Assembly (NCBI RefSeq): GCF_011751075.1
Contig: NZ_JAALLN010000009.1
Location: forward strand, 1-64,000
Direction of reading: 5' to 3'
Source of the DNA: Flavobacterium poyangense
GTDB taxonomy: Bacteria > Bacteroidota > Bacteroidia > Flavobacteriales > Flavobacteriaceae
Length of the DNA stretch: 64,000 nt
The position numbers and the translations under genes were made by a program. Positions 26,424 to 33,121 of the stretch are shown here, in pieces (within the stretch, counting starts at the first letter, position 1; every line of letters starts with the position of its first letter). A model generated the notes under the pieces. That model was given only the letters and a program-made list of their open reading frames with translations, did not search any database and had not been told where the DNA came from.

Positions 26424-26488
26424 TGTATGTTGGAGCTATTTACTTCGCTTGTTTCCTGCCTTTAGTTTCAGTTTTTTTAATTTCGGCA

Positions 26489-27229
26489 CTATTTTTTAAT
26501 ATAATCATACGTTATATCGGTTAAGTACAGTCCGTGTGCCGGTACTGAAAATCCGGCTTTTTCCCTGCTTTTACTGGCGATAATCTTCTCAAAATCATCC
26601 AGCGTAATTTTGTGTAAACCAATATTAATTAAAGTACCTACAATAGATCGAACCATATTTCGCAAAAAGCGATTCGCAGAAATTGTAAAAACTAATTTGT
26701 CGTTTTCATTTTTCCAGTATGCTTCAAAAATCGTGCAATCAAAAGTGTTCACATCTGTGTTCACTTTTGAAAAACATTGAAAATCGGTATGATTCAGTAA
26801 GATTTTTGCAGCATCATTCATCAAAGCTACATCTAATTTTTGATTAAAGTACCAGCTCAACTCTTCCAAAAATGGATTTTTAACAGTGTTGATGTGATAT
26901 TCGTACGTTCTTTTGGTCGCATCAAATCGACAGTGTGCATCATCATGAACCACAATAAGATCAAATATGGCAATACTCTTGGGTAAATACGAATTGAGTT
27001 TATGAACCAGAACCGGAATATCTATTGGAGTTTCAAGATCAAAATGAGCATACATTTCCTGAGCATGTACACCGCTATCCGTACGCCCGGCTCCCATAAT
27101 ATTTATAGTTGAATTTAATAAAACAGAAAGTGCCTTGTTTAAAGTTTCCTGTACAGAAGAAGCGTTTGGCTGAATCTGCCAGCCGTGGTAATGTGTTCCG
27201 TTATAGGCGAATTGAATAAAATATCTCAA
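26489..27229 (-). CDS. truA: tRNA pseudouridine(38-40) synthase TruA, TTG start
   Basis: TruA converts uridines 38-40 of the tRNA anticodon arm to pseudouridine. Family members start at MRYFIQFAYNGT. Here that point corresponds to a TTG codon at 27227-27229, giving 246 aa. The catalytic Asp51 lies in GRTDSGVHA. The frame remains open upstream to an ATG at 27391, but those 54 codons come from repetitive intergenic DNA and are rejected as coding. The gene is first in a minus-strand series with the ABC exporter. TACCTTTG boxes in the upstream repeat (for example 27256-27263) could act as -7 elements. Confidence 0.92.
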   Translation of the reverse strand: MRYFIQFAYNGTHYHGWQIQPNASSVQETLNKALSVLLNSTINIMGAGRTDSGVHAQEMYAHFDLETPIDIPVLVHKLNSYLPKSIAIFDLIVVHDDAHCRFDATKRTYEYHINTVKNPFLEELSWYFNQKLDVALMNDAAKILLNHTDFQCFSKVNTDVNTFDCTIFEAYWKNENDKLVFTISANRFLRNMVRSIVGTLINIGLHKITLDDFEKIIASKSREKAGFSVPAHGLYLTDITYDYIKK

Positions 27230-27237
27230 AGTAAAGG

Positions 27238-27562
27238 TGCAAAGGTTTTGAGGTACAAAGGTACAAAGGTTTTTTTTAATGTAGAGACGCACAGCAGTGC
27301 GTCTAACCAAAACATGTTTAAAATGCGGTATACGTTTGTAAACCGCAGGTAATGACGTAGAGACGCACAGCAATGCGTCTAACCAAAACATGTTTAAAAT
27401 ACAGTATACGTTTGTAAACCACAGGTAATGACATAGAGACGCACAGCAGTGCGTCTAATACCAGCCGCTAATAAAAGACGCACTACGGTGCGTCTCTACA
27501 GAGAAAACCTTTGTACCTTTGTACCTTTGTACCTTTGCGCCTTTGCACCTCTGAACCTTTTA
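27238..27562. repeat. Nested repeat block between truA and the phosphoesterase gene
   Basis: Outer arms are inverted heptamer arrays: GGTACAAA-type at about 27238-27270 and TACCTTTG-type at about 27506-27562. Inside, a 76-bp unit starts at 27282, 27358 and 27434 (two full copies plus a partial third). Each unit begins TAGAGACGCACAGCA and contains AACATGTTTAAAAT and TATACGTTTGTAAACC. A final GACGCAC/GTGCGTC hairpin sits near 27475-27500. Confidence 0.8.
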
Positions 27563-27570
27563 AATAAAAA

Positions 27571-28065
27571 ATGAAAAAAATCCTCCTTCTTTCCGATACC
27601 CACAGTCATATTGATGATGTTATTTTAAAATATGTGGCTCAGGCTGATGAGGTTTGGCATGCGGGAGATATTGGTGATCTGAATGTTACAGATACTATTA
27701 AAAAATTGAAACCGTTGCGTTGTGTTTACGGAAACATAGACGATGCAAAGGCGAGATTAGAATTTCCGTTGCACAATCGTTTTATGTGTGAGAATGTTTC
27801 CGTTTGGATTACTCATATCGGAGGTTATCCCGGAAAATACAATCCGAATATAAGAGAAGAAATGGCTTCAAATCCCCCGAAGTTATTTATTTGCGGACAT
27901 TCTCATATTCTGAAAGTTATGTTTGATAAAAAGAATAATTTGTTGCATATGAATCCCGGTGCTGCAGGTAAAAGCGGATTTCATCAAATGCGAACGATGT
28001 TGCGATTCGTGATTGATGATGACAAAATAAAAGATTTGGAGATTGTGGAAATAGGTAAAAAATAA
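27571..28065 (+). CDS. Metallophosphoesterase, YfcE/MJ0936-like phosphodiesterase
   Basis: A 164 aa calcineurin-like phosphodiesterase. The metal-binding motifs appear in order: LLSDTHSHID at the N terminus, HAGDIGD, YGNIDD, THIGGYPGKY and CGHSHIL, ending with the typical NPGAAGKSGF. The compact size matches the YfcE/MJ0936 class, which hydrolyses phosphodiesters with Mn2+ or a similar metal. The cellular substrate is unknown. It is convergent with the histidine kinase gene (3 bp between the ends), and its promoter must lie within the upstream repeat block. Confidence 0.9.
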   Translation: MKKILLLSDTHSHIDDVILKYVAQADEVWHAGDIGDLNVTDTIKKLKPLRCVYGNIDDAKARLEFPLHNRFMCENVSVWITHIGGYPGKYNPNIREEMASNPPKLFICGHSHILKVMFDKKNNLLHMNPGAAGKSGFHQMRTMLRFVIDDDKIKDLEIVEIGKK

Positions 28066-28068
28066 AGT

Positions 28069-28977
28069 TTATGAAATAGGCACTTCTATTTTTACTTTGG
28101 TGCCTGTAGTTTCATTTTCTTTAGAACTAATATTGAAATTTCCCTTTAGTTTTTTAATCCGTGCTCTGATTCGGTTAAGGCCAAAGCCTTCTGTTTTGCT
28201 TGGTTTTCCGGCGATGAAACCCTTTCCATTATCTTGAATAGTGATCATTAGCCGGTCTTTTTTTTCATGTAATGCGATTTCGGCTTTTGTTGCGTTGCTA
28301 TGTTTTGTTATGTTGTTAAGGAGTTCGGATACAATAAAATAAATATTCATTTCGAATTTTTCGGGATACCTTTTTTCGGTTGATATTGAACTTGAAAACT
28401 GAAAATGAAGATTTGAATTTGAGTTTTTTTCGCATAAATCTTCCAAAGCATATAAAAGTCCAAAGCGAACTAAAAGAGCGGGAATCAATTCATGAGAAAT
28501 ATCGCGTAAACGATCGTGAACCTCTTCGAGTATCGTTTTTGCTTTAGTGATTTCTTCAGATTGAATGTTGTTTTGAGCTGTAAATGTATTGAGATGCAAA
28601 CCAACAGAGGAAAGCAAGGAATTGATATCATCATGAAGAAAAGAAGCTATTTTTTTTCGTCCGTTTTCCATGCTGTCAATCGCAGAGTTAATGATTTCGA
28701 GCTGTATTTTTTGCTTGATGTTTTTTTGTTTATTTTTTCGTTTTAGCTCGTTGTTTTGGTAGTAGAAATAAAATAAAAACAATAACAGCACCACAAGAAT
28801 AATCAACAAACTGGCTATTATTTTATTGGTGGTGTAATGAGGATGAAGCAGGGAGCTGTTGGGTGAGTTTTTAGTAATTATTGTATTCTTTTGGTTGTTA
28901 TTAGAGTGATCAACGGCAATGGTTGAACTAAAGATCCAAAAAAGGAAAAAGAGTAGGGACGTCCTGATAATTGGCAT
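28069..28977 (-). CDS. NarL/DegS-type sensor histidine kinase
   Basis: A 302 aa sensor kinase. An N-terminal signal-like helix (residues 5-22) and a TM segment (about 52-73) leave only about 30 residues outside, so there is no real extracellular sensor domain. The dimerisation/phospho-acceptor helix GRKKIASFLHDDINSLLSSVGLHL carries His115 in the HDD context of HisKA_3 kinases. The HATPase domain ends with DNGKGF and GFGLNRIRARI. It follows its response regulator by 13 bp, so the pair is co-transcribed. Confidence 0.88.
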   Translation of the reverse strand: MPIIRTSLLFFLFWIFSSTIAVDHSNNNQKNTIITKNSPNSSLLHPHYTTNKIIASLLIILVVLLLFLFYFYYQNNELKRKNKQKNIKQKIQLEIINSAIDSMENGRKKIASFLHDDINSLLSSVGLHLNTFTAQNNIQSEEITKAKTILEEVHDRLRDISHELIPALLVRFGLLYALEDLCEKNSNSNLHFQFSSSISTEKRYPEKFEMNIYFIVSELLNNITKHSNATKAEIALHEKKDRLMITIQDNGKGFIAGKPSKTEGFGLNRIRARIKKLKGNFNISSKENETTGTKVKIEVPIS

Positions 28978-28990
28978 ATTGGTGATGTAA

Positions 28991-29653
28991 TTAAGGTTTT
29001 ATCAAATTGTTCTTTAAAGCATATTTCACCAAACCGATAACGTTTTTCACTTTTAATTTTTTCATGATATTTTTTCGATGTGTTTCAACGGTATTCAGAC
29101 TTATAAAAAGTTCTTCGCTAATTTCTTTTCCACTGTATTCCAGTGAGATCAGCGTAATGATTTCCAATTCTCTGGGGCTTAATATTTGGTTTTCCTCAAA
29201 GGAGTTTTTATTTAATTTTGGATTATTCTGAGTAAAGCCGGCAAATATTTTTTCTCTTACATGATCATCAAAATACTCTTGACCTGCACTAACAACTTTA
29301 ATGGCTTCCATGATATTTTCGCCGGCACTTTTTTTTGTGAGATAACCTTTTGCCCCCAGTTTCATTACTTCTTTTACAATTTTTAAATCATCGTAACTGG
29401 AAAGAATAATGACTTTACAAGGAAAACTTTTTTGACTGAATTCTTTTAGGACTTCGATCCCATCCTTATTTGGCATGCTGATATCCAACAACAGAATAGT
29501 GGCATTGTTTTTTGTAACGTCTTCATATATAGTGGTCCCGTTTAAGGAATGGCCTACAACTTCAAAATCGGTTATGGTTTGCAATAAATTGGTTAGGCCG
29601 TCTATGAGTACCTGATGGTCATCGGCAAGATGTATTCTTATTTTTTTGGTCAT
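28991..29653 (-). CDS. LuxR/NarL-family response regulator
   Basis: A 220 aa response regulator with an N-terminal receiver (acidic ADDH at 10-13, phospho-acceptor Asp57 in LLLDISMPNKDG, Lys in GYLTKK) and a C-terminal LuxR-type helix-turn-helix (LSPRELEIITLISLEYSGKEI, then SLNTVETHRKNIMKKL). It is the first gene of a two-gene operon with the histidine kinase 28069-28977. A perfect -7 box lies 21 bp upstream. The target genes are not evident from this window. Confidence 0.92.
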   Translation of the reverse strand: MTKKIRIHLADDHQVLIDGLTNLLQTITDFEVVGHSLNGTTIYEDVTKNNATILLLDISMPNKDGIEVLKEFSQKSFPCKVIILSSYDDLKIVKEVMKLGAKGYLTKKSAGENIMEAIKVVSAGQEYFDDHVREKIFAGFTQNNPKLNKNSFEENQILSPRELEIITLISLEYSGKEISEELFISLNTVETHRKNIMKKLKVKNVIGLVKYALKNNLIKP

Positions 29654-29673
29654 TGTTGTTTTTCAGAAAAACT

Positions 29674-29681
29674 CAAACTTA
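29674..29681 (-). promoter_or_regulatory. Putative -7 promoter box for the NarL-type two-component operon
   Basis: TAAGTTTG on the minus strand matches TAnnTTTG exactly, 21 bp before the regulator ATG. Confidence 0.5.
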
Positions 29682-29760
29682 TGGAAAATACCTTAGGATA
29701 AGGTAATCTTTTTTATGGGCGGGCGGAACCATTTGAGGATGGTATAATTTTTAGCACAAA

Positions 29761-29792
29761 AAAACCCGGATAATAAAATCCGGGTTTTTTCA
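29761..29792 (-). terminator. Terminator downstream of the DUF4293 gene
   Basis: AAAACCCGGAT (29761-29771) pairs perfectly with ATCCGGGTTTT (29778-29788), loop of six. It is flanked by A and T runs on both sides and lies about 25 bp past the stop. Confidence 0.85.
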
Positions 29793-29816
29793 CACAAATA
29801 AATTAAGTTTATAGGT

Positions 29817-30230
29817 TTACCTCAAACGATCTACAGATTTTACAAGATCTTCATCCTTTTTGATGGCCTTATTAGCTAAAACTAATAACACGATAGCGAC
29901 AATCGGTAGAAACATCCCAATACCTTTCTCAGAAACCAAAACGGTTTCTCCAGATAAATTTAGTGATCGATATACAAATAATCCTAATAAAATTAAGTTT
30001 AATATTATATTCAGTCTGCCCATGACAAACTGGTTTTGTCTTTTTTTGTATGAAATAATGCTGACAATCGTAAGCATTGTACTTAGACCTAATAAAATGG
30101 TGTACACCTGGTCTTGCATAAAATAGAACGCTTTCCCGTTGTTTAATGTCCAAAGCGGAATAAAAAACAGTAATACTCCCGTTACGATAAAGGTAAGAAT
30201 TAAATATATGGTTTGAATTCGTTGTATCAT
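29817..30230 (-). CDS. DUF4293 family membrane protein
   Basis: A 137 aa membrane protein that I recognise as the Bacteroidota DUF4293 family, which often lies next to rho as here. Four hydrophobic helices are visible: about residues 5-26, 41-60, 69-88 and 103-120. The start MIQRIQTIYL is characteristic. The function is unknown. The gene is divergent from rho and carries a perfect -7 box 18 bp upstream. Confidence 0.85.
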   Translation of the reverse strand: MIQRIQTIYLILTFIVTGVLLFFIPLWTLNNGKAFYFMQDQVYTILLGLSTMLTIVSIISYKKRQNQFVMGRLNIILNLILLGLFVYRSLNLSGETVLVSEKGIGMFLPIVAIVLLVLANKAIKKDEDLVKSVDRLR

Positions 30231-30247
30231 GGTCTAAAATTGTTTTA

Positions 30248-30255
30248 CAAAAATA
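30248..30255 (-). promoter_or_regulatory. Putative -7 promoter box for DUF4293
   Basis: TATTTTTG on the minus strand matches TAnnTTTG exactly, 18 bp before the ATG. Confidence 0.5.
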
Positions 30256-30413
30256 TATTTTCTTTTTTATAAATACTATTGTATGATAAAATTTTATTCG
30301 TATTATTGCATCATAATACCGTAAGCACTTCATACTGCGGTCAATTCAAAACAATTATCTACCTATTCTTTTTACAGTATTTCCGTTAAAATAATTAAAT
30401 TCATAGAACATTC

Positions 30414-32261
30414 ATGTTTGATATTTCTGCATTAAAAGAAATGAAGCTTGCTGAGCTTCAAGAAATAGCTAAGTTAGCTAAAACTATAAAGTTTAATGGT
30501 GTTAAAAAAGAGACTTTAATCAGTCAGATTTTAGCGCACCAAGAAGCGACTGTAGCGCCGCCTGTTACTACTGTGGCTGATGCGGAAGTAGTGGAAGACA
30601 AACCTAAAAGAGCAAGAATTGTTCCAGCCAAGAAAGCACCGATTGAAAAAAAGGCAGCAGCTAGCAAAAATGCACCGGTTCTGGAATTTGATAAAGTAGA
30701 GGAAGCACCTGTAATAGCAGCAATTCCGGAGGCTCCAAGCGAAACGCCAAAAACGGAAGAAGCTACAGAGAATAAAGCAGTAGAGAAAAAAGGCCCGAAA
30801 ATAGTAAAGTTTAATAAATCAGCTTACGAGAAAAAGGTCGCTCAGCAAAAAGAAAAAGAAGCTGCAAAGGAAGTTGCCAATGAGGAAGTTAATGAAAATG
30901 TTGATGCTCCGGCTCCAATAGTCGAAAAAAAGAAAACTCCCGCCATAACAGCTGAAAAAACGGAAACTCCTGCTCCGGTCAAAAAAATAAATCCGAATCA
31001 GAATAAAAACCAGAATCCGAATCAAAATCAAAACCCGAATCAGAATCCAAATCAAAACGGGAACGGAAATGGAAATGGAAATAACGCGAATCAAAATCCA
31101 AATCATAAAAATAAAAAGAATAATTTCAGAGATTCAGACTTTGAATTCGACGGAATTATAGAAAGTGAAGGTGTTCTTGAGATGATGCCCGACGGATACG
31201 GATTCTTACGTTCATCAGATTATAATTATTTAGCCTCTCCGGATGATATTTATTTATCAACTTCACAAATCAGATTATTCGGTTTAAAAACCGGTGATAC
31301 TGTAAAAGGAGTGGTTCGCCCACCAAAAGAAGGCGAGAAATTTTTCCCTTTGGTTCGTGTACTTAAAATTAATGGTCACGATCCGCAAGTAGTTCGCGAC
31401 AGAGTATCTTTCGAACACTTAACTCCGGTTTTTCCTTCAGAAAAATTCAAATTAGCCGAAAAAGGCAGTTCCGTTTCAACCCGTATTATCGATTTGTTTT
31501 CTCCAATTGGAAAAGGACAACGTGGTATGATTGTGGCACAACCGAAAACGGGTAAAACAATGTTACTAAAAGACATTGCCAATGCAATTGCAGCCAATCA
31601 CCCTGAAGTTTATCTGATCGTTCTTCTTATCGACGAGCGCCCTGAGGAGGTTACAGATATGCAACGCAGTGTTCGTGGAGAAGTAATCGCTTCAACTTTC
31701 GACAGAGAGCCACAAGAACACGTGAAAATTGCCAATATCGTACTTGAAAAAGCAAAACGTCTGGTAGAATGCGGACATGATGTTGTTATTTTGTTAGATT
31801 CGATTACTCGTTTGGCCAGAGCTTACAATACGGTTCAGCCTGCGTCAGGAAAAGTTTTAAGTGGTGGTGTTGATGCCAATGCCTTGCAAAAACCAAAACG
31901 TTTCTTTGGTGCTGCCAGAAATGTAGAAAATGGAGGTTCGTTAAGTATCATTGCAACTGCATTGACGGAAACAGGTTCTAAAATGGATGAGGTGATCTTT
32001 GAAGAATTTAAAGGAACCGGTAATATGGAGCTGCAATTGGATCGTAAAATTGCGAACAAACGTATCTTCCCTGCTATTGATCTTACCTCTTCAAGTACAC
32101 GTCGTGATGATTTATTATTAGACGAAAAAACACTGCAAAGAATGTGGATCATGCGCAAATATCTATCGGATATGAACCCGGTAGAATCTATGGATTTTGT
32201 AAACGATCGTTTCAAGAAAACCAGAAATAATGAGGAGTTTTTGATTTCTATGAATGACTAA
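30414..32261 (+). CDS. rho: Transcription termination factor Rho with N/Q-rich insert
   Basis: A 615 aa Rho, about 200 residues longer than the enterobacterial protein. The N-terminal Rho_N/SAP-like helices lie at 1-43. An Ala/Lys/Glu-rich stretch of low complexity runs to about 192, then an Asn/Gln/Pro-rich tract at 193-237. The RNA-binding cold-shock-like domain follows (GVLEMMPDGYGFLRS), then the ATPase with Walker A QPKTGKTM, LIDERPEEVTDM, DSITRLARAYN and the Q/R-loop regions. It works as a hexameric RNA translocase ending untranslated transcripts. The insert is normal for Bacteroidota; disordered inserts in this phylum have been linked to condensate formation. Confidence 0.96.
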   Translation: MFDISALKEMKLAELQEIAKLAKTIKFNGVKKETLISQILAHQEATVAPPVTTVADAEVVEDKPKRARIVPAKKAPIEKKAAASKNAPVLEFDKVEEAPVIAAIPEAPSETPKTEEATENKAVEKKGPKIVKFNKSAYEKKVAQQKEKEAAKEVANEEVNENVDAPAPIVEKKKTPAITAEKTETPAPVKKINPNQNKNQNPNQNQNPNQNPNQNGNGNGNGNNANQNPNHKNKKNNFRDSDFEFDGIIESEGVLEMMPDGYGFLRSSDYNYLASPDDIYLSTSQIRLFGLKTGDTVKGVVRPPKEGEKFFPLVRVLKINGHDPQVVRDRVSFEHLTPVFPSEKFKLAEKGSSVSTRIIDLFSPIGKGQRGMIVAQPKTGKTMLLKDIANAIAANHPEVYLIVLLIDERPEEVTDMQRSVRGEVIASTFDREPQEHVKIANIVLEKAKRLVECGHDVVILLDSITRLARAYNTVQPASGKVLSGGVDANALQKPKRFFGAARNVENGGSLSIIATALTETGSKMDEVIFEEFKGTGNMELQLDRKIANKRIFPAIDLTSSSTRRDDLLLDEKTLQRMWIMRKYLSDMNPVESMDFVNDRFKKTRNNEEFLISMND

Positions 32262-32337
32262 AAAGGGGGTTCTGAGTTTTTAAGTTCCTAAGTTTTTTTG
32301 GATACCTAAAAAAAAGAAATATAAATAAAATAAGAAG

Positions 32338-32368
32338 CCGTCTCAAAGTAAATTTGAGGCGGTTTTTT
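32338..32368 (+). terminator. Intrinsic terminator downstream of rho
   Basis: CCGTCTCAAA (32338-32347) pairs with TTTGAGGCGG (32353-32362), with one T-G pair and a 5-nt loop, followed by six T. Confidence 0.85.
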
Positions 32369-32479
32369 GTTTTATTGATCTTTCCTTGAATAGCTTTTTG
32401 CTCGTTTGCAATGGGGAACAGATATGAAATAGAGATTAGCAATTATAACTTATGATTCTGTTACCTCTACCAATAAAAC

Positions 32480-32487
32480 TATCTTTA
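32480..32487 (+). promoter_or_regulatory. Putative promoter element conserved in both peptide units
   Basis: TATCTTTA, one mismatch from TAnnTTTG, occurs at 32480-32487 and again at 32844-32851, in each case 60 bp before the start codon and just after the conserved TCTACCAATAAA. Conservation between the duplicated copies supports a role but may only reflect recent duplication. Confidence 0.35.
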
Positions 32488-32546
32488 TGCTAAATATTTG
32501 TATTTAAGTGGTTTAATTGTTTAATTGATATTAAAAGTTATTAAAA

Positions 32547-32669
32547 ATGAAAGTAGAAAAAGAGTTATTAGAGAAATTTCAAGTTGAAGAACTGGAAAGA
32601 AGATATGAGTTCAGAAGTTGGACGAGTGGAAAAAAATTTGAAGGACTTAGTTCGTATCCGTATTTGTAA
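32547..32669 (+). CDS. Candidate RiPP precursor peptide 1 (40 aa)
   Basis: A 40-codon ORF. The first 26 residues (beginning MKVEKELLEKF, with QVEELERRYEF and Trp25-Thr26) match the second small ORF at 23 of 26 positions. The remaining tail, GKKFEGLSSYPYL, is unrelated to the other tail. A charged helical leader with a divergent tail is the usual layout of ribosomally made, post-translationally modified peptides. It is followed by its own hairpin terminator and lies upstream of the synthase-cyclase and the PqqD-M50 gene. The conserved Trp is a candidate modification site. No database family is claimed. Confidence 0.72.
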   Translation: MKVEKELLEKFQVEELERRYEFRSWTSGKKFEGLSSYPYL

Positions 32670-32712
32670 AATGATTTATTCTGAAGGAATAAAGTGGTAG
32701 TAAACATTGATT

Positions 32713-32750
32713 AATAGAGGAGAATATTTTATTCTCCTCTATTTTTTTCT
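32713..32750 (+). terminator. Terminator of peptide unit 1
   Basis: A 13-bp perfect stem: 32713-32725 pairs with 32731-32743 around a 5-nt loop, running into a T tract (32742-32748). Confidence 0.9.
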
Positions 32751-32910
32751 TGAATATCTGTGTGTCCATCTGAAAAAAGGAACAGATATGAAGCAGTGCT
32801 TTGCGATTATAACTTATGGTGCTGTTGCTTCTACCAATAAATTTATCTTTAAGTTAAATCTTTAGTTTTTAAGGTTTTTAAATATTTATTAATACTAAAA
32901 ATTATTACAA

Positions 32911-33021
32911 ATGAAAACAGAAAAAGAGTTATTAGAGAAATTTCAAGTCGAAGAACTTGAAAAAAGATACGAGTTCAGAGATTGGACGAATGAATTTGCT
33001 GAAATTAGGCTTCCTGTTTAG
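32911..33021 (+). CDS. Candidate RiPP precursor peptide 2 (36 aa)
   Basis: A 36-codon ORF whose first 26 residues are nearly the same as in peptide 1. The differences are V3T, R18K and S24D. Trp25-Thr26 is retained, and the tail is different (NEFAEIRLPV). The DNA differences in the leader include synonymous changes (for example GTT to GTC and CTG to CTT), so the frame appears to be under protein-level selection. It lies 100 bp upstream of the proposed GTG start of the synthase-cyclase gene, with a terminator-like hairpin in between. It is probably a substrate of the downstream enzymes. Confidence 0.72.
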   Translation: MKTEKELLEKFQVEELEKRYEFRDWTNEFAEIRLPV

Positions 33022-33066
33022 TAAAATGAATTATTCTGAAGGAATAAGTCGCAGTTAACATTGATT

Positions 33067-33100
33067 AATAAAGGAGAATGTTTTGTTCTCCTTTATTTTT
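33067..33100 (+). terminator. Terminator or attenuator of peptide unit 2
   Basis: A 12-bp perfect stem (33067-33078 with 33086-33097, loop of seven) followed by a short T run. It ends about 25 bp before the GTG of the next gene. Partial readthrough would give high peptide and low enzyme expression, a common layout in peptide pathways. Confidence 0.75.
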
Positions 33101-33121
33101 ACTCTCTATAAATTTATAATA

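Larger units (their letters stand above)
32385..33100 (+). repeat. Direct duplication of a 364-bp precursor-peptide unit
   Basis: Two copies of the same arrangement lie head to tail. Each starts with CTTGAATA (32385 and 32749), then GGAACAGATATGAA (32415 and 32779), then an upstream block with TCTACCAATAAA, the small ORF (32547 and 32911), TTCTGAAGGAATAA, and a GGAGAA...TTCTCC hairpin. The upstream blocks have no length difference. Only the peptide tails differ in length. This is a whole-unit duplication including promoter and terminator. Confidence 0.88.

Noticed and set aside
27230..27391. 54-codon N-terminal extension of truA
   Set aside because: It translates the 76-bp repeat and the heptamer array; the family start aligns with the TTG at 27229.
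33083..33121. TTG start for the synthase-cyclase gene
   Set aside because: It falls inside the terminator hairpin of peptide unit 2 and adds hydrophobic residues not needed by the fold; the GTG at 33122 is preferred.
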